Shown here: positions 47,087-56,967 of the stretch, piece by piece
How positions within the stretch are numbered: position 1 is the first letter of the stretch
Layout: the number at the start of each line of letters is the position of its first letter
The notes under the pieces: generated by a model
What the model was told of the DNA's origin: nothing
The model's database searches: none
What the model saw: only the letters and a program-made list of their open reading frames with translations
Assembly: GCF_900166655.1 (NCBI RefSeq)
Contig: NZ_FVZB01000007.1
Span: forward strand, 1,302,001 to 1,366,000
Source of the DNA: Halobacillus hunanensis
Lineage (GTDB): Bacteria > Bacillota > Bacilli > Bacillales > Halobacillaceae
Direction: 5' to 3'
Length of the DNA: 64,000 bases
Made by a program: the position numbers and the translations under genes

Positions 47087-48061
47087 TTATGCATTTACTT
47101 TCAATTGTTTCACTTCTTCAACAAGTTTTGGTACGACATCAAAGAGATCCCCGACAATTCCGTAATCGGCAACGTTAAAGATGTTAGCTTCTGGATCTTT
47201 GTTGATTGCGACTATCACTTTTGAGTTGGACATACCAGCTAAATGCTGAATTGCCCCCGATATTCCGCATGCAATATATAAATCTGGTGTTACCACTTTA
47301 CCAGTCTGGCCAATTTGTAGTGAATAGTCACAATAGCCCGCATCACATGCGCCTCTTGAAGCGCCTACAGTCCCACCGAGAACTTGAGCAAGCTCTTCAA
47401 GTGGTTCGAAGCCTTCCTCACTTTTCACACCACGTCCACCAGCCACAATAACTTTCGCTTCGGAGAGATCGACTCCATCAGATGATTTACGAATGATATC
47501 TTTAATAATGGTACGAATATCCTTAATATCAACATCCTTTGCCGTTACTTCTCCCTCTAAAGCTTCATTCTTTTCGAGGGATGGGATGTTATTCGGACGG
47601 ATTGTTGCAAAGACCAAACCATCGGTGATTTCTTTCTTCTCAAAGGCTTTACCTGAATAAATCGGTCTAGTGAATACAATGGTCCCGTCTTCAGCCGCAA
47701 CTTCCGTAGCATCGGAAATCAGCCCGGATTCAAGTTTGCTTGCAAGTTTTGGTGTTAAATCCTTTCCTTGTGAAGTATGTCCCATAATAATTCCTTCTGG
47801 TGACTCTTCCTCAATTACAGGGTAAATTGCTTGCGCATGACCTTCAGATGTTTTCAAATTATCATGTGAAACCGTTACAACTCGGTCAGCACCATAGTAC
47901 ACCATTTCCTCACCCATCTCATTCAAATCTCCTGCACCGCTTAGAACACCAACTACTTCTCCTCCATCACTAACAGTCCTTGCTGCAGCAATAGCCTCGA
48001 AGGTGACATTTCTAAGTGACCCTTCACGTATTTCACCGATTACTAATACCTTTTTACCCAT
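47087..48061 (-). CDS. etfA: Electron transfer flavoprotein alpha subunit
   Basis: EtfA pairs with EtfB to accept electrons from acyl-CoA dehydrogenases and pass them to the respiratory chain. The 324-aa protein has an N-terminal alpha/beta domain and a C-terminal FAD domain (VIVAGGRGVKSEEGFEPLEE, GASRGACDAGYCD, QIGQTGKVVTPDLYIACGIS, with NKDPEANIFNVADYG near the end). It lies 27 bases after etfB and closes the fatty-acid oxidation operon. Confidence 0.96.
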   Translation of the reverse strand: MGKKVLVIGEIREGSLRNVTFEAIAAARTVSDGGEVVGVLSGAGDLNEMGEEMVYYGADRVVTVSHDNLKTSEGHAQAIYPVIEEESPEGIIMGHTSQGKDLTPKLASKLESGLISDATEVAAEDGTIVFTRPIYSGKAFEKKEITDGLVFATIRPNNIPSLEKNEALEGEVTAKDVDIKDIRTIIKDIIRKSSDGVDLSEAKVIVAGGRGVKSEEGFEPLEELAQVLGGTVGASRGACDAGYCDYSLQIGQTGKVVTPDLYIACGISGAIQHLAGMSNSKVIVAINKDPEANIFNVADYGIVGDLFDVVPKLVEEVKQLKVNA

Positions 48062-48088
48062 AACAAATCTCCTTCCTGTCTCGATTAT

Positions 48089-48862
48089 TTAAAGTACTTT
48101 CGCTTCAGTTTTCAATAAGGATACAAGCTCTTTTACCTGATCTTCTGTTTCACCTTCCAACACCTTGCCTGCTTGTTTTTCAGGTGGTAGGAAGATTTCT
48201 GTCGTTTTTGTTTTTGGTTCAACATCATCTTCATCTAGATCTAGGTCATCAATCTCTAACTCTTCTAGCGGTTTCTTTTTAGCTTTCATAATCCCCGGTA
48301 ATGAAGGATAGCGAGGTTCATTTAGACCTTGTTGACAAGTTACTAGAAGTGGCAATGAAGTTTCTACCTTCTCTACGTCCCCCTCCACATCACGTTCGAT
48401 GTTAACGGTTTCACCATCAACCGAAATACTAGTAATTGTAGTAACACAAGGGATATCCAAACGTTCAGCCAATCGAGGACCCACTTGCCCGCTTGCCTCA
48501 TCGATGGCTACATTTCCTCCTAAAATAATATCTATCTCTCGATCAGCAAAAAATGCTTCTAAAATTTTGACTGTTGAGAACTGGTCTCCGTCTTCTAAAT
48601 CATCTTCCGTATTTATTAAGACCGCCTTATCTGCTCCCATTGCAAGGGCAGTACGCAGTTGTTTCTCAGATTCCTCTTCTCCAATTGTTACAACGGTAAC
48701 TTCCCCACCGTGTTCATCCCTAAGATTAATCGCTTCCTCGACAGCGTATTCGTCGTAAGGGTTAATAATAAATTCTGCGCCATCCTCTTCAATACGCCCG
48801 CTATTAATCGAAATTTTTTCTTCAGTGTCAAAAGTACGTTTTAGTAATACGTAAATGTTCAT
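48089..48862 (-). CDS. etfB: Electron transfer flavoprotein beta subunit
   Basis: EtfB binds AMP and forms the heterodimer with EtfA. ATG at 48862 (MNIYVLLKRTFDTEEKI, 257 aa) follows AGGAGGA; the open frame back to 49015 overlaps fadB and is spurious. INPYDEYAVEEAINLRDEHG, ALAMGADKAVLI and LDIPCVTTITSI are typical, and RYPSLPGIMKAKKKPLEEL is the partner-recognition segment. An acidic patch follows it (DDLDLDEDDVE). Located 16 bases after fadB. Confidence 0.96.
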   Translation of the reverse strand: MNIYVLLKRTFDTEEKISINSGRIEEDGAEFIINPYDEYAVEEAINLRDEHGGEVTVVTIGEEESEKQLRTALAMGADKAVLINTEDDLEDGDQFSTVKILEAFFADREIDIILGGNVAIDEASGQVGPRLAERLDIPCVTTITSISVDGETVNIERDVEGDVEKVETSLPLLVTCQQGLNEPRYPSLPGIMKAKKKPLEELEIDDLDLDEDDVEPKTKTTEIFLPPEKQAGKVLEGETEDQVKELVSLLKTEAKVL

Positions 48863-48878
48863 TATGATTCCTCCTAAT

Positions 48879-49652
48879 CTATTGGTCTTTAAATACTGGT
48901 TTCCTTTTCTCAATAAATGCCTGTATGCCTTCTTTAGCATCTTCGTTGCCAAAGACTTCACCAAACGCTGCTGCTTCAGCTTTGTTACCATCCGAAAACT
49001 GACCAGTGTGAGCATATGGAATTAATTTCATTATTTGATGAATAGCAGGACCGCTTTTGGCAGAGACCTGTGCAGCGAGTTTCTCCGCTGCTTCAAATAA
49101 CTCTTCCACGGAAAAGCTCTGATTAGCAAGTCCGGCATCAACTGCTTCTTTGCCACTGATAGGAACGCCTGAAAGGATCATTTCATAAGCCTTCGCAGTA
49201 CCAACATATCGAGGCAGGCGCTGTGAGCCTGCAAAACCAGGCAGAATTCCTAAGTTAAGCTCTGGTAACCCTAATTTTGCATCCTCTGCTACGTAGCGTA
49301 TGTGACAAGCCATTGCAAGCTCTAGACCTCCTCCAAGTGCTGCGCCATGAATAGCAGCTATGATGGGGATGTGAAAGTTTTCCATACGGTTAAACAACTG
49401 TTGGCCTTTCCTTGAGAGCTGCTCAAAATCAGAGGCACCCTGTAACGATGTGAATTCCTTAATATCCGCACCTGCTGAGAAGAACTTATCCTTTCCTTTT
49501 ATAAGGATAGCTTTAATGCTGTTATCTATCTCTACTTCATCAAGTACTTTAGATAAGTCATTTAATAGTGTACTAGATAAAGCATTAGCTGGAGGGCTTT
49601 GAATCGTAATTCGTGCAAGGTGGTTTTCTTTCTGTAAATAGACGGTAGACAC
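48879..49652 (-). CDS. fadB: Enoyl-CoA hydratase (FadB)
   Basis: A crotonase-fold enzyme that hydrates trans-2-enoyl-CoA in beta-oxidation. ARITIQSPPANALSSTLLND opens the fold; SAGADIKEFTSL and IHGAALGGGLELAMACHIRY form the oxyanion hole, and LGLPELNLGILPGFAGSQRL carries catalytic Glu residues. I start at GTG 49652 (MSTVYLQKENHLA, 257 aa), 8 bases after GGAG; a GTG at 49661 overlaps that site. It follows fadR by 14 bases. Confidence 0.95.
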   Translation of the reverse strand: MSTVYLQKENHLARITIQSPPANALSSTLLNDLSKVLDEVEIDNSIKAILIKGKDKFFSAGADIKEFTSLQGASDFEQLSRKGQQLFNRMENFHIPIIAAIHGAALGGGLELAMACHIRYVAEDAKLGLPELNLGILPGFAGSQRLPRYVGTAKAYEMILSGVPISGKEAVDAGLANQSFSVEELFEAAEKLAAQVSAKSGPAIHQIMKLIPYAHTGQFSDGNKAEAAAFGEVFGNEDAKEGIQAFIEKRKPVFKDQ

Positions 49653-49666
49653 TAGTATCACTCCTT

Positions 49667-50257
49667 TTACGATTTATGCAGTGCCAGTCCGTTGATAATA
49701 AAACTATGGACTTCTTTTGCTTGATCTCCTATGTCATAACGAAGGTCCTTCATAACCCAATTGGTTACCGCTTCATCCATCATGCCAAAGATAAGCTGAC
49801 GAACGAGTTTCCGGTTTAAATCATCACGAAACAACCCCTCTTTTATTCCTTCTTCCAATATTTGATCAATCACAGCTAAATATTTCTTTAACACCTGATT
49901 AATCTTGGATCGTAATTCTTTATTGGATTGGCGAAGTTCAAGCTGTGTAACAATTGCTAAGTGATGATCGGCAGCCAGCTGCTCGAAATGAGTTTCCACC
50001 AGGGTAAGCAGTTTCTCTTCAGCTGTCTGCCTCGAAGTTGTTTCTTGCTCAATTCTTTCAATGAACTGTCCCATCTTATCCTGAAATAAAGAGATTAAAA
50101 TATCCTCTTTATTTTTAAAATAGAGGTAAATGGTCCCATCAGCCACCCCCGCTTTTTTGGCGATTTTTGAAACTTGCGAAGAGTGGTACCCATTTTCAGC
50201 AATAACGACAACTGCTGCGTCGATAATCTGTTTATATTTTGGTTTGTCTTTTTTCAT
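49667..50257 (-). CDS. fadR: TetR-family fatty-acid degradation repressor FadR
   Basis: FadR (YsiA) represses beta-oxidation genes until a long-chain acyl-CoA binds. The TetR helix-turn-helix is IIDAAVVVIAENGYHSSQVS then KIAKKAGVADGTIYLYFKNK (about 9-50); the rest is the ligand-binding helical domain. ATG at 50257 (MKKDKPKYKQIID, 196 aa) follows AGGGAAA; the longer frame to 50302 starts within the operator. A perfect FadR-type palindrome overlaps its transcription start region, so it probably represses itself and fadB-etfB-etfA. Confidence 0.95.
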   Translation of the reverse strand: MKKDKPKYKQIIDAAVVVIAENGYHSSQVSKIAKKAGVADGTIYLYFKNKEDILISLFQDKMGQFIERIEQETTSRQTAEEKLLTLVETHFEQLAADHHLAIVTQLELRQSNKELRSKINQVLKKYLAVIDQILEEGIKEGLFRDDLNRKLVRQLIFGMMDEAVTNWVMKDLRYDIGDQAKEVHSFIINGLALHKS

Positions 50258-50282
50258 AAATTTCCCTGCCTTTATTGTGAAA

Positions 50283-50302
50283 ATGAATGAATGGTCATTC
50301 AT
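50283..50302 (-). promoter_or_regulatory. FadR operator
   Basis: ATGAATGAATGGTCATTCAT has perfect 8-bp arms and matches the B. subtilis FadR consensus ATGAATGANTANTCATTCAT at 19 of 20 positions (one centre base differs). It lies just downstream of the -10 element. Confidence 0.9.
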
Positions 50303-50307
50303 ACCTC

Positions 50308-50336
50308 ATATTACATATTTGTATTCATTCTGTCAA
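50308..50336 (-). promoter_or_regulatory. Promoter of the fadR operon
   Basis: Minus-strand TTGACA (consensus), 17 bases, TAATAT. The FadR operator covers the first transcribed bases, so bound FadR would block initiation or clearance. Confidence 0.8.
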
Positions 50337-50348
50337 CAATCTATGAAA

Positions 50349-52055
50349 CTATGAGTTTTGCAGATTATTTTCTTTCAGCTTCCTATTCTCTTCGTCAACA
50401 AGTGTCCGGCGCAGGATTTTACCCACTGCTGTTTTAGGCAGTTCATCACGAAATTCATAAATACGCGGAACTTTAAAGGCTGCCATATGTTTACGGCAGA
50501 ACTCATTCAATTCTTCCTCTGTTACGTTATGGTTCTTCTTTCTCACTATAAATGCTTTAACGGTTTCCCCTCGATAGGCGTCCGGCACTCCGATTATAAC
50601 TGCTTCCTGGACTGATTCATGCTCGTAGAGGGTTTCTTCTACTTCACGAGGGTAAATATTGTAGCCTCCAGCAATAATCATGTCTTTCTTCCGGTCAACA
50701 ACAAAGAAATAGCCATCTTCATCCATTCGCCCCATATCACCAGTACGGAACCACCCTTCTTCATTGAGTACTTGATCCGTGTCCTCTTTTCGGTTCCAAT
50801 ACCCTTTCATGACTTGCGGACCTTTTACGACGATTTCTCCTATCTCCCCTATCGGAACTTCTTCGCCCGCTTCCATACTGACAATCTTAGCCTCGGTATT
50901 AGGCCATGGTACTCCAATACTTCCGCTTATACGATTTCCCCAAATAAAATTTGAATGTGTTACAGGAGATGTTTCTGTTAAGCCATACCCCTCTACCAGT
51001 CTCCCTCCGGTAACGCTCTCAAAATCCTCCTGCACTTCAACGGGAAGCGGTGCTGATCCGCTAATACAAGCCTCGATTGACGAAAGATCATACTTTTTCA
51101 AGTCAGGATGATTTAAGAGGGCAATATAAATAGTTGGGGCACCCGGAAATAGGGAAGGCCTTTGCTTTTCAATCGTTTTTAGTACATTTCCTGGTTCAAA
51201 TTTAGGCACTAAGATCATTTTTGACCCCATCATAACAGACAGATTCATGACAGAGGTCATCCCATAAACATGAAAGAATGGTAAGACGGCAAGCACTACT
51301 TCTTTCCCCTTTTCACACTTATACATCCATGTCATTGCCATCTGTGTGTTTACAACTAAATTATAGTGACTTAACATTACCCCTTTTGGAGACCCCGTTG
51401 TACCGCCTGTGTATTGTAACAGGGCTATATCCTCAACCGGATCAACTTCCACTGGAGATACTTGCCCACTGCTATTATCCAAAATATGTTTCCACAAATG
51501 AGTGTCGGATGATTGCTCAGGTTTAACGAGGACCTGGTGCTGCCGCTTTTGCACGAAAGGGTATAGTTTGTTTTTCGGAAAAGGGAGGTAATCCTTCACA
51601 CCGGTAACGATAATATGTTCCAGAGAGGTGTTCGGTTTAACATTTGCCGCCTTCGGATATAAAATATCCAGACAGACAATCATCTTTGCATCAGAATCCT
51701 TCAATTGGTATTCAAGTTCTCGCTCCATATACAATGGGTTGGTCTGAACTACAATACCGCCAGCCATTAAGATCGCATAATAAGCGATCACCGACTGAGG
51801 ACAGTTAGGCAGCATTACGGATACACGATCGCCTTTTTCTAACCCTAACTTCTGTAAGTAACTCGCAAAGCTTCGGGTCTCGTCAAAAATCTCCTGAAAG
51901 GTCATTTCCTTTCCCATGAAATAAAGCGCTTTCTTTTTGCCGTATAGCGTTGCGCTTTCCTCCAAGAAGCTGTGAAGCGGACGCTTATCATAGTCTACTG
52001 ATGCAGGAATTTCAGGCGGATAATTTTTGAGCCAGGGACGTCGACCACTCTCCAT
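50349..52055 (-). CDS. lcfA: Long-chain fatty-acid-CoA ligase
   Basis: LcfA activates long-chain fatty acids to acyl-CoA with ATP. The 568-aa adenylate-forming enzyme has the P-loop LLQYTGGTTGSPKGV (about 213-227), GYGLTETSPVTHSN, the TGDMGRMDEDGYFFVVDRKK hinge and the catalytic Lys in LPKTAVGKILRR. The start follows AGAGGGAGG. It precedes fadR, as in B. subtilis, but the fadR promoter lies between, so fadR can be read separately. No FadR palindrome is seen in its own upstream region. Confidence 0.95.
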   Translation of the reverse strand: MESGRRPWLKNYPPEIPASVDYDKRPLHSFLEESATLYGKKKALYFMGKEMTFQEIFDETRSFASYLQKLGLEKGDRVSVMLPNCPQSVIAYYAILMAGGIVVQTNPLYMERELEYQLKDSDAKMIVCLDILYPKAANVKPNTSLEHIIVTGVKDYLPFPKNKLYPFVQKRQHQVLVKPEQSSDTHLWKHILDNSSGQVSPVEVDPVEDIALLQYTGGTTGSPKGVMLSHYNLVVNTQMAMTWMYKCEKGKEVVLAVLPFFHVYGMTSVMNLSVMMGSKMILVPKFEPGNVLKTIEKQRPSLFPGAPTIYIALLNHPDLKKYDLSSIEACISGSAPLPVEVQEDFESVTGGRLVEGYGLTETSPVTHSNFIWGNRISGSIGVPWPNTEAKIVSMEAGEEVPIGEIGEIVVKGPQVMKGYWNRKEDTDQVLNEEGWFRTGDMGRMDEDGYFFVVDRKKDMIIAGGYNIYPREVEETLYEHESVQEAVIIGVPDAYRGETVKAFIVRKKNHNVTEEELNEFCRKHMAAFKVPRIYEFRDELPKTAVGKILRRTLVDEENRKLKENNLQNS

Positions 52056-52149
52056 AAGAAAACCTCCCTCTTTGTAATACTTTTATTATACCGTTATCGA
52101 CTTAAAATTAAAAATATATAATTAAAATTTTGCAAATATTTACTTAAAA

Positions 52150-52178
52150 AAGCAAGTCCTTTCAAAAAGAACATGCTT
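52150..52178 (-). terminator. Possible terminator after the small membrane peptide gene
   Basis: AAGCATGTTC can pair with GGACTTGCTT (two mismatches), followed by TTTTTAAG on the minus strand. It overlaps the stop codon of the 25-codon ORF. Confidence 0.5.
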
Positions 52179-52254
52179 ATAACAAAACATATACAATCCC
52201 AATCACAATAAAAAGTGAAGCAATTACGATCAATACTTTTGCTAAAGTCTCCAT
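52177..52254 (-). CDS. 25-residue membrane peptide between yshE and lcfA
   Basis: A 26-codon frame from ATG 52254 to TAA. The product, METLAKVLIVIASLFIVIGI then VYVLL, is a single hydrophobic helix with one acidic and one basic residue at the N-side. A purine-rich site (AAGGGTGG) precedes the ATG, and the yshE stop lies 13 bases upstream, so the two are probably co-transcribed. A terminator-like hairpin follows. Too short for usual ORF calls; family unknown. It might act with the DUF350 membrane protein YshE, but that is only proximity. Confidence 0.5.
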   Translation of the reverse strand: METLAKVLIVIASLFIVIGIVYVLL

Positions 52255-52267
52255 ACTTTTCCACCCT

Positions 52268-52675
52268 TCATATGATGTTAGCCCCGATGACATATGACAA
52301 TCCTACTGAAATAATAAATGAAATAAAACCAACAGCCCGGTTATCTTCAGCAATCTCGTCATCAATTCTGAAGGAAGGAGTAAGAAATTCAAATATGAAG
52401 TATCCGATTAACAAAAGAATAAATCCGAACAACCCCCACCCCATAGTTTGGAGAAGGGAGTCATTCTCTTGAATGGAAAATCGAAAAATATTGGCAATGC
52501 CAAATATTTTTCCTCCGGTCGCCATAGCTACTGCTAAATTACCATTCTGAATTTCTCTCCAATTATTATACGTGGTTACTAATTCAAATACAGCCATAAA
52601 TACAACAACACACAGAACTACAACACTATAGCTTGCTGCGGTTTCAATTAAGGCATGTTCCCAGAATCCTGTCAT
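52268..52675 (-). CDS. yshE: DUF350 membrane protein YshE
   Basis: A 135-aa protein with four predicted membrane helices and the DUF350 pattern: LVTTYNNWREIQNGNLAVAM then ATGGKIFGIANIF, and a second helical pair. Function is unknown. It follows mutS2 by 24 bases with a GGGGAG site, and B. subtilis has yshE in the same place between mutSB and lcfA. Confidence 0.88.
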   Translation of the reverse strand: MTGFWEHALIETAASYSVVVLCVVVFMAVFELVTTYNNWREIQNGNLAVAMATGGKIFGIANIFRFSIQENDSLLQTMGWGLFGFILLLIGYFIFEFLTPSFRIDDEIAEDNRAVGFISFIISVGLSYVIGANII

Positions 52676-52699
52676 AACAAGCTCTCCCCTTGTACGAAT

Positions 52700-55048
52700 T
52701 TACTTTAATTCAAGCACGGTAACCCCGCTGCCGCCTTCATTCATCCCGCCAGCTCGGTATGAGTCAATCTGGCGATGATTTTTCGCATAATTTTGGACAG
52801 CTGTTCTCAATGCGCCTGTTCCTTTCCCATGGATGATGGAAACACGCGGATAATTCGCCAATAATGCGTCATCAATATATTTTTCCAACTGATTTAAAGC
52901 CTCTTCGTAACGTTCCCCTCTTAGATCAAGTTCTGTTTTAACATGGTAGCCTTTCCCTTTCACAGTAGCCATCGGTTTTTCCTTATATGGTTGTTGAGCT
53001 TTTACAAACTCTAATTCGTTTCGTTTTGCCTTTACCTTCATCATGCCCACCTGGACCTGGTATTCATTGCTGTTGGTTTGCTCCAGTATAACCCCTTGCT
53101 GATTTAACGTAAGTAATTTCACTTCGTCACCAGCCTTTAACTCTTTATTTTCCTGTTTAGATACTGATTTCTTACTGGTGTTTTTCTTATTTGCCAGGTT
53201 TGGCGTGGTTTCATCCAATGCTTTTCTAGCTTCAATCAATTCGTGGTCTTTAATCTCAGCTTGGTGCTTCATTTGTCGAAGCTGATGAACAATCTCTTCG
53301 GATTCTTGCCTGGCTTTTTCGACTGCTTTCTCAGCTTTTGTTTCAGCCTTAGTATATAACCGTTCTCGTTTCTCCTCAAATTGTTTCCACTGCGTTTGCA
53401 AATCACGATACAATTCTTCTGCTTTTGTTAACGTTTCTTCCGCTTCATTGTAGTCTCTTTCCGCATTTCTCGTTGATTCTTCCAGTGAAGCAATCATATT
53501 CTCCACGCTTTGCGAATCAATTCCGACTTGCTGCTTAGCGGTTTCTATAATCGTTTCATCTAAGCCAAGCCTTCTTGAGATCTCAAACGCGTTACTGCGG
53601 CCCGGAACTCCGATAAGGAGGCGATAGGTCGGTTTTAGTGTCTGGATATCAAACTCTACGGAAGCGTTTGTAACTCCCTCCCTGTTGTAGCCATACGCTT
53701 TGAGTTCTGGATAGTGGGTCGTTGCAACCACCCGAGCCCTGCGACCAACAACCTCATCCAAAATGGACATGGCTAAGGCAGCACCTTCCTGTGGGTCTGT
53801 CCCTGCCCCTAACTCATCGAATAAAACTAAGGTGCGTTCATTGACATGCTTCAATATTTCCACAATATTAGTCATATGAGAGGAAAAGGTTGATAAGCTT
53901 TGTTCGATGGACTGCTCGTCCCCAATATCTGCATAAACCTGTTCGAACACAGCCAATTCGCACCCATCCATTGCAGGTACCTGGAGACCAGACTGGGCCA
54001 TTAGTGTAAATAAGCCTAGCAGCTTCAAGGTAACTGTTTTACCTCCAGTGTTTGGCCCAGTAATGACAATTGAAGTAAAATCAACTCCCAATTCAATATC
54101 ATTAGGGACAACTTCCTCCGGATCTATAAGGGGATGTCTTGCCTGTTTAAGACGAATGCGGCCTTCATCGTTCATAGTTGGCATAGCGCCTTTCATTTCA
54201 CTGCCTAGTTTTGCCCGGGCAAACATAAAGTCAACATATGCAAGTATCTCAACATTGGAATAGAGGAAGGATTGCTCTTCAGATATAGCAGTAGACAAAT
54301 CTGTTAATATACGCTCGACTTCCTGGCGCTCTTGTACTTTTGATTCTTGTAACTGATTATTTAAATCTACTACCACTTGTGGTTCGATGAATAAGGTTGC
54401 TCCTGATGCAGATTGATCGTGAACAATCCCACCTATGGAACCTCGATATTCTTGTTTTACAGGTAATACATAGCGTTCATTTCTAATCGTTACGATGGCA
54501 TCTGATAACATATTCGTTTTCGACCTTGTGAAAGTCTCCATCTTATCACGGACACGACTTTCTGAGGTTCTAATTTTCGAGCGGATCGTTCTCAGTTTAT
54601 CAGAAGCACCATCCATCACTCCCCCGTGCTCATCAATACAGGTTCTAATTTTCCTTTCTAGTTCTGTGAGAGGAACGATCCCTTCGACAAGGTCTCTCAA
54701 AATAGGCATATCATGTTCATCCAGCTCTTCAACAAATCGTTTCAGCTGCTTTCCCCCGTTTATCGTGCTGGCAATGTCAAGACATTCGATGGCACTAAGC
54801 ACGCCTCCAATAGTTGTGCGCTGAATGCTCGGTTTAATATCGAAAATTCCGCCCAACGGAATGTATCCTTTTAGACGGATGACCTGGGCCGCTTCATCTG
54901 TCTCTTTTTGCCACTGTGTGACTTCCGCAAGTTCAGTTGAGGGTTTCAATGCAAGCGCACGTTCCTTACCAAGTGAGGAAGCTGCCTGTTCTGCTAATTG
55001 TTCAATAATTTTTTTATATTCTAAAACATGAAGGATTCGTTTGTTCAT
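52700..55048 (-). CDS. mutS2: Endonuclease MutS2
   Basis: A 782-aa MutS homologue lacking the mismatch-recognition domain. It has the clamp/lever helices, an ATPase core with [16 protein letters not shown] (about 331-346) and [18 protein letters not shown], a long coiled-coil region (about 510-630), a KOW-like segment and a C-terminal Smr nuclease domain ([25 protein letters not shown]). Relatives limit recombination, and in B. subtilis MutS2 also acts on collided ribosomes. It lies 25 bases after polX. Confidence 0.96.
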   Translation of the reverse strand: MNKRILHVLEYKKIIEQLAEQAASSLGKERALALKPSTELAEVTQWQKETDEAAQVIRLKGYIPLGGIFDIKPSIQRTTIGGVLSAIECLDIASTINGGKQLKRFVEELDEHDMPILRDLVEGIVPLTELERKIRTCIDEHGGVMDGASDKLRTIRSKIRTSESRVRDKMETFTRSKTNMLSDAIVTIRNERYVLPVKQEYRGSIGGIVHDQSASGATLFIEPQVVVDLNNQLQESKVQERQEVERILTDLSTAISEEQSFLYSNVEILAYVDFMFARAKLGSEMKGAMPTMNDEGRIRLKQARHPLIDPEEVVPNDIELGVDFTSIVITGPNTGGKTVTLKLLGLFTLMAQSGLQVPAMDGCELAVFEQVYADIGDEQSIEQSLSTFSSHMTNIVEILKHVNERTLVLFDELGAGTDPQEGAALAMSILDEVVGRRARVVATTHYPELKAYGYNREGVTNASVEFDIQTLKPTYRLLIGVPGRSNAFEISRRLGLDETIIETAKQQVGIDSQSVENMIASLEESTRNAERDYNEAEETLTKAEELYRDLQTQWKQFEEKRERLYTKAETKAEKAVEKARQESEEIVHQLRQMKHQAEIKDHELIEARKALDETTPNLANKKNTSKKSVSKQENKELKAGDEVKLLTLNQQGVILEQTNSNEYQVQVGMMKVKAKRNELEFVKAQQPYKEKPMATVKGKGYHVKTELDLRGERYEEALNQLEKYIDDALLANYPRVSIIHGKGTGALRTAVQNYAKNHRQIDSYRAGGMNEGGSGVTVLELK

Positions 55049-55073
55049 GTTAATAATTCTCCTTTATTCATAA

Positions 55074-56789
55074 CTAATCCCTGCCAAGTCGTTTCATCAG
55101 CTGCTTTGTCGTCATTGTGTTTAGAACGGATTCCTTACGCAGCCACCCTTTTCTGGCGGAGCCTACGCCAATTTCCATATGGTCAAGCATTGGATAGCTA
55201 TGGGCATCCGTATTAATGGCAATCGTTACACCAGCATCCTGTGCTTTCATTAACCATTCCCAGCTTAAGTCCAGACGATTAGGGTTCGCATTAAGTTCCA
55301 AAATAGTTCCCGTCTGCCGAGCCCCTTCAATTAACTTCTCTAATTGTACTTGATAACCAGATCTGCGACCAATTAATCGTCCAGTTGGATGAGCGATCAT
55401 ATCAACATGCGGATTTTGAAGCGCTGTGTTAAGCCGATGCATAATCTGATCTTCAGATTGATTAAAGCTGGAATGGATAGAAGCAATAACAAAGTCCATG
55501 TCTTTTAGAAAAGCGTCTTCGAAGTCTAATGAGCCATCTGGAAGGATATCCATTTCAACTCCGGCAAAAATATGGAAGCCTTCCATTTCATTATTAATTT
55601 TATCAATCTCCTGCCTTTGCATTCGCAAACGCTCTTCGTTTAACCCGTTAGCAATCCTTAAATACTTGGAATGATCTGTTATAGCGATGTAATCATATCC
55701 CATATTTTTGCTTCGTTCTGCCATTTCTCTAATTGATTGAGCCCCATCACTCCAAGTTGAGTGCATATGAAGGTCGCCGCGAATATCATTTGATTCAACA
55801 AAGGGGACAGATTCTTGGAATGCTTCAACTTCTCCTTTATTTTCACGTACTTCAGGAGGGATGTAGTGGAGTCCAAAATGATGAAAGAACTGTTCTTCTG
55901 TTTCAAAGGTCACCACTTCACCTGTCTCTGCGTTTTCTACTCCATATTCACTTATTTTTTCTTGCTTTTGCTTGGCCAGCTGTCTCATGGCTACATTGTG
56001 TTCCTTTGATCCGGTAAAATGGTGCAAGGTAGAAGCAAACTGTTTAGGCTCGACAATGCGAAAATCCACGCCTATATCATATCCTTCATCGACTATAATC
56101 GAAACTTTTGTATCACCGGAGGAAATGATTTCTTTTAATCCCGAGTAGGCCAGTAATTCTTCTTTCGTTTGTTCAGGATGTTTTGAAGCAATAATAAAAT
56201 CGAGATCTTTAATCGTTTCTCGCTTTCTCCTTAAGCTTCCTGCTATAGAAAAGGTTCTTATCGTTTCACATTGATTCAAGAAGGCTTCAATTTTCTCTGC
56301 AATCGGCAGCATAAAAGAAATTGGAAGTCTTTCAGGCCTTGAACCATACTCCTCTAGCGTTTTCAATATTTTCTCTGCAGATTTCTTTCCAAAGCCTTCA
56401 AGCTGTTCTACTCTTCCTTCCTCAAGGGCTTCCTTCAGAGATTCAGCATCGGTTACTCCTAATTGTTGATAAAGCTTGGCAAGTTTCTTTCCACCTAAGC
56501 CCTGTATATCAAGCAGGGGAACTAAGCCCGCCGGTACCTCTGCCTGCAATTGTTTTAACGTTTCAGATTCACCTTCATCAACGTACTCTTGAATGACCGA
56601 TGCAGTGCCTTTACCAATGCCTTTGATCTTAGTAAAGTCGTTGATTTCATTCAACGAATGGTCGTTTCTTTCTAATGCCTGAGCAGCTTTCCGGTAAGCT
56701 GATACTTTAAACGAATTTTCACCTTTCAATTCAAGATAAACTGCAATGGTTTCAAGTAATTGAATCACTTTCTTTTTATCAATTGTCAT
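55074..56789 (-). CDS. polX: DNA polymerase X family protein (PolX)
   Basis: A 571-aa bacterial Pol X with a C-terminal PHP domain. The N-terminal part has helix-hairpin-helix motifs (IKGIGKGTASVIQEY, IQGLGGKKLAKLY) and the polymerase palm with GSLRRKRETIKDLDFII. The PHP domain (from about 330) shows DLHMHSTWSDGAQSIREMAE, ITDHSKYLRIANGL and IAHPTGRLIGRRSGY, the metal ligands for 3'-5' exonuclease activity. It fills short gaps in base-excision repair. ATG at 56789 lies 8 bases after AAGGTGG. Confidence 0.95.
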   Translation of the reverse strand: MTIDKKKVIQLLETIAVYLELKGENSFKVSAYRKAAQALERNDHSLNEINDFTKIKGIGKGTASVIQEYVDEGESETLKQLQAEVPAGLVPLLDIQGLGGKKLAKLYQQLGVTDAESLKEALEEGRVEQLEGFGKKSAEKILKTLEEYGSRPERLPISFMLPIAEKIEAFLNQCETIRTFSIAGSLRRKRETIKDLDFIIASKHPEQTKEELLAYSGLKEIISSGDTKVSIIVDEGYDIGVDFRIVEPKQFASTLHHFTGSKEHNVAMRQLAKQKQEKISEYGVENAETGEVVTFETEEQFFHHFGLHYIPPEVRENKGEVEAFQESVPFVESNDIRGDLHMHSTWSDGAQSIREMAERSKNMGYDYIAITDHSKYLRIANGLNEERLRMQRQEIDKINNEMEGFHIFAGVEMDILPDGSLDFEDAFLKDMDFVIASIHSSFNQSEDQIMHRLNTALQNPHVDMIAHPTGRLIGRRSGYQVQLEKLIEGARQTGTILELNANPNRLDLSWEWLMKAQDAGVTIAINTDAHSYPMLDHMEIGVGSARKGWLRKESVLNTMTTKQLMKRLGRD

Positions 56790-56832
56790 CTCCTTGTCCA
56801 CCTTTCACATTTAAACAGTTGACGATACAAAG

Positions 56833-56867
56833 AAAAGGCCGCTATGAAATTTTCACAGCGACCTTTT
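56833..56867 (-). terminator. Terminator between cvpA and polX
   Basis: AAAAGGTCGCTGTG pairs with CATAGCGGCCTTTT (two mismatches) around 7 bases. It lies about 100 bases past cvpA, ahead of polX. Confidence 0.7.
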
Positions 56868-56967
56868 CATAACTAGCAATTAATAGGTGAGCAGCCACAT
56901 CAAACTTAACTGATCTTCCCTTCAACTTCGAATCACTCACATGTAAACCATGGAGTAACAATTCGTA

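Noticed and set aside
48863-49015. N-terminal extension of etfB
   Set aside because: Overlaps fadB coding sequence, and the internal ATG has a strong AGGAGGA site and matches EtfB families.
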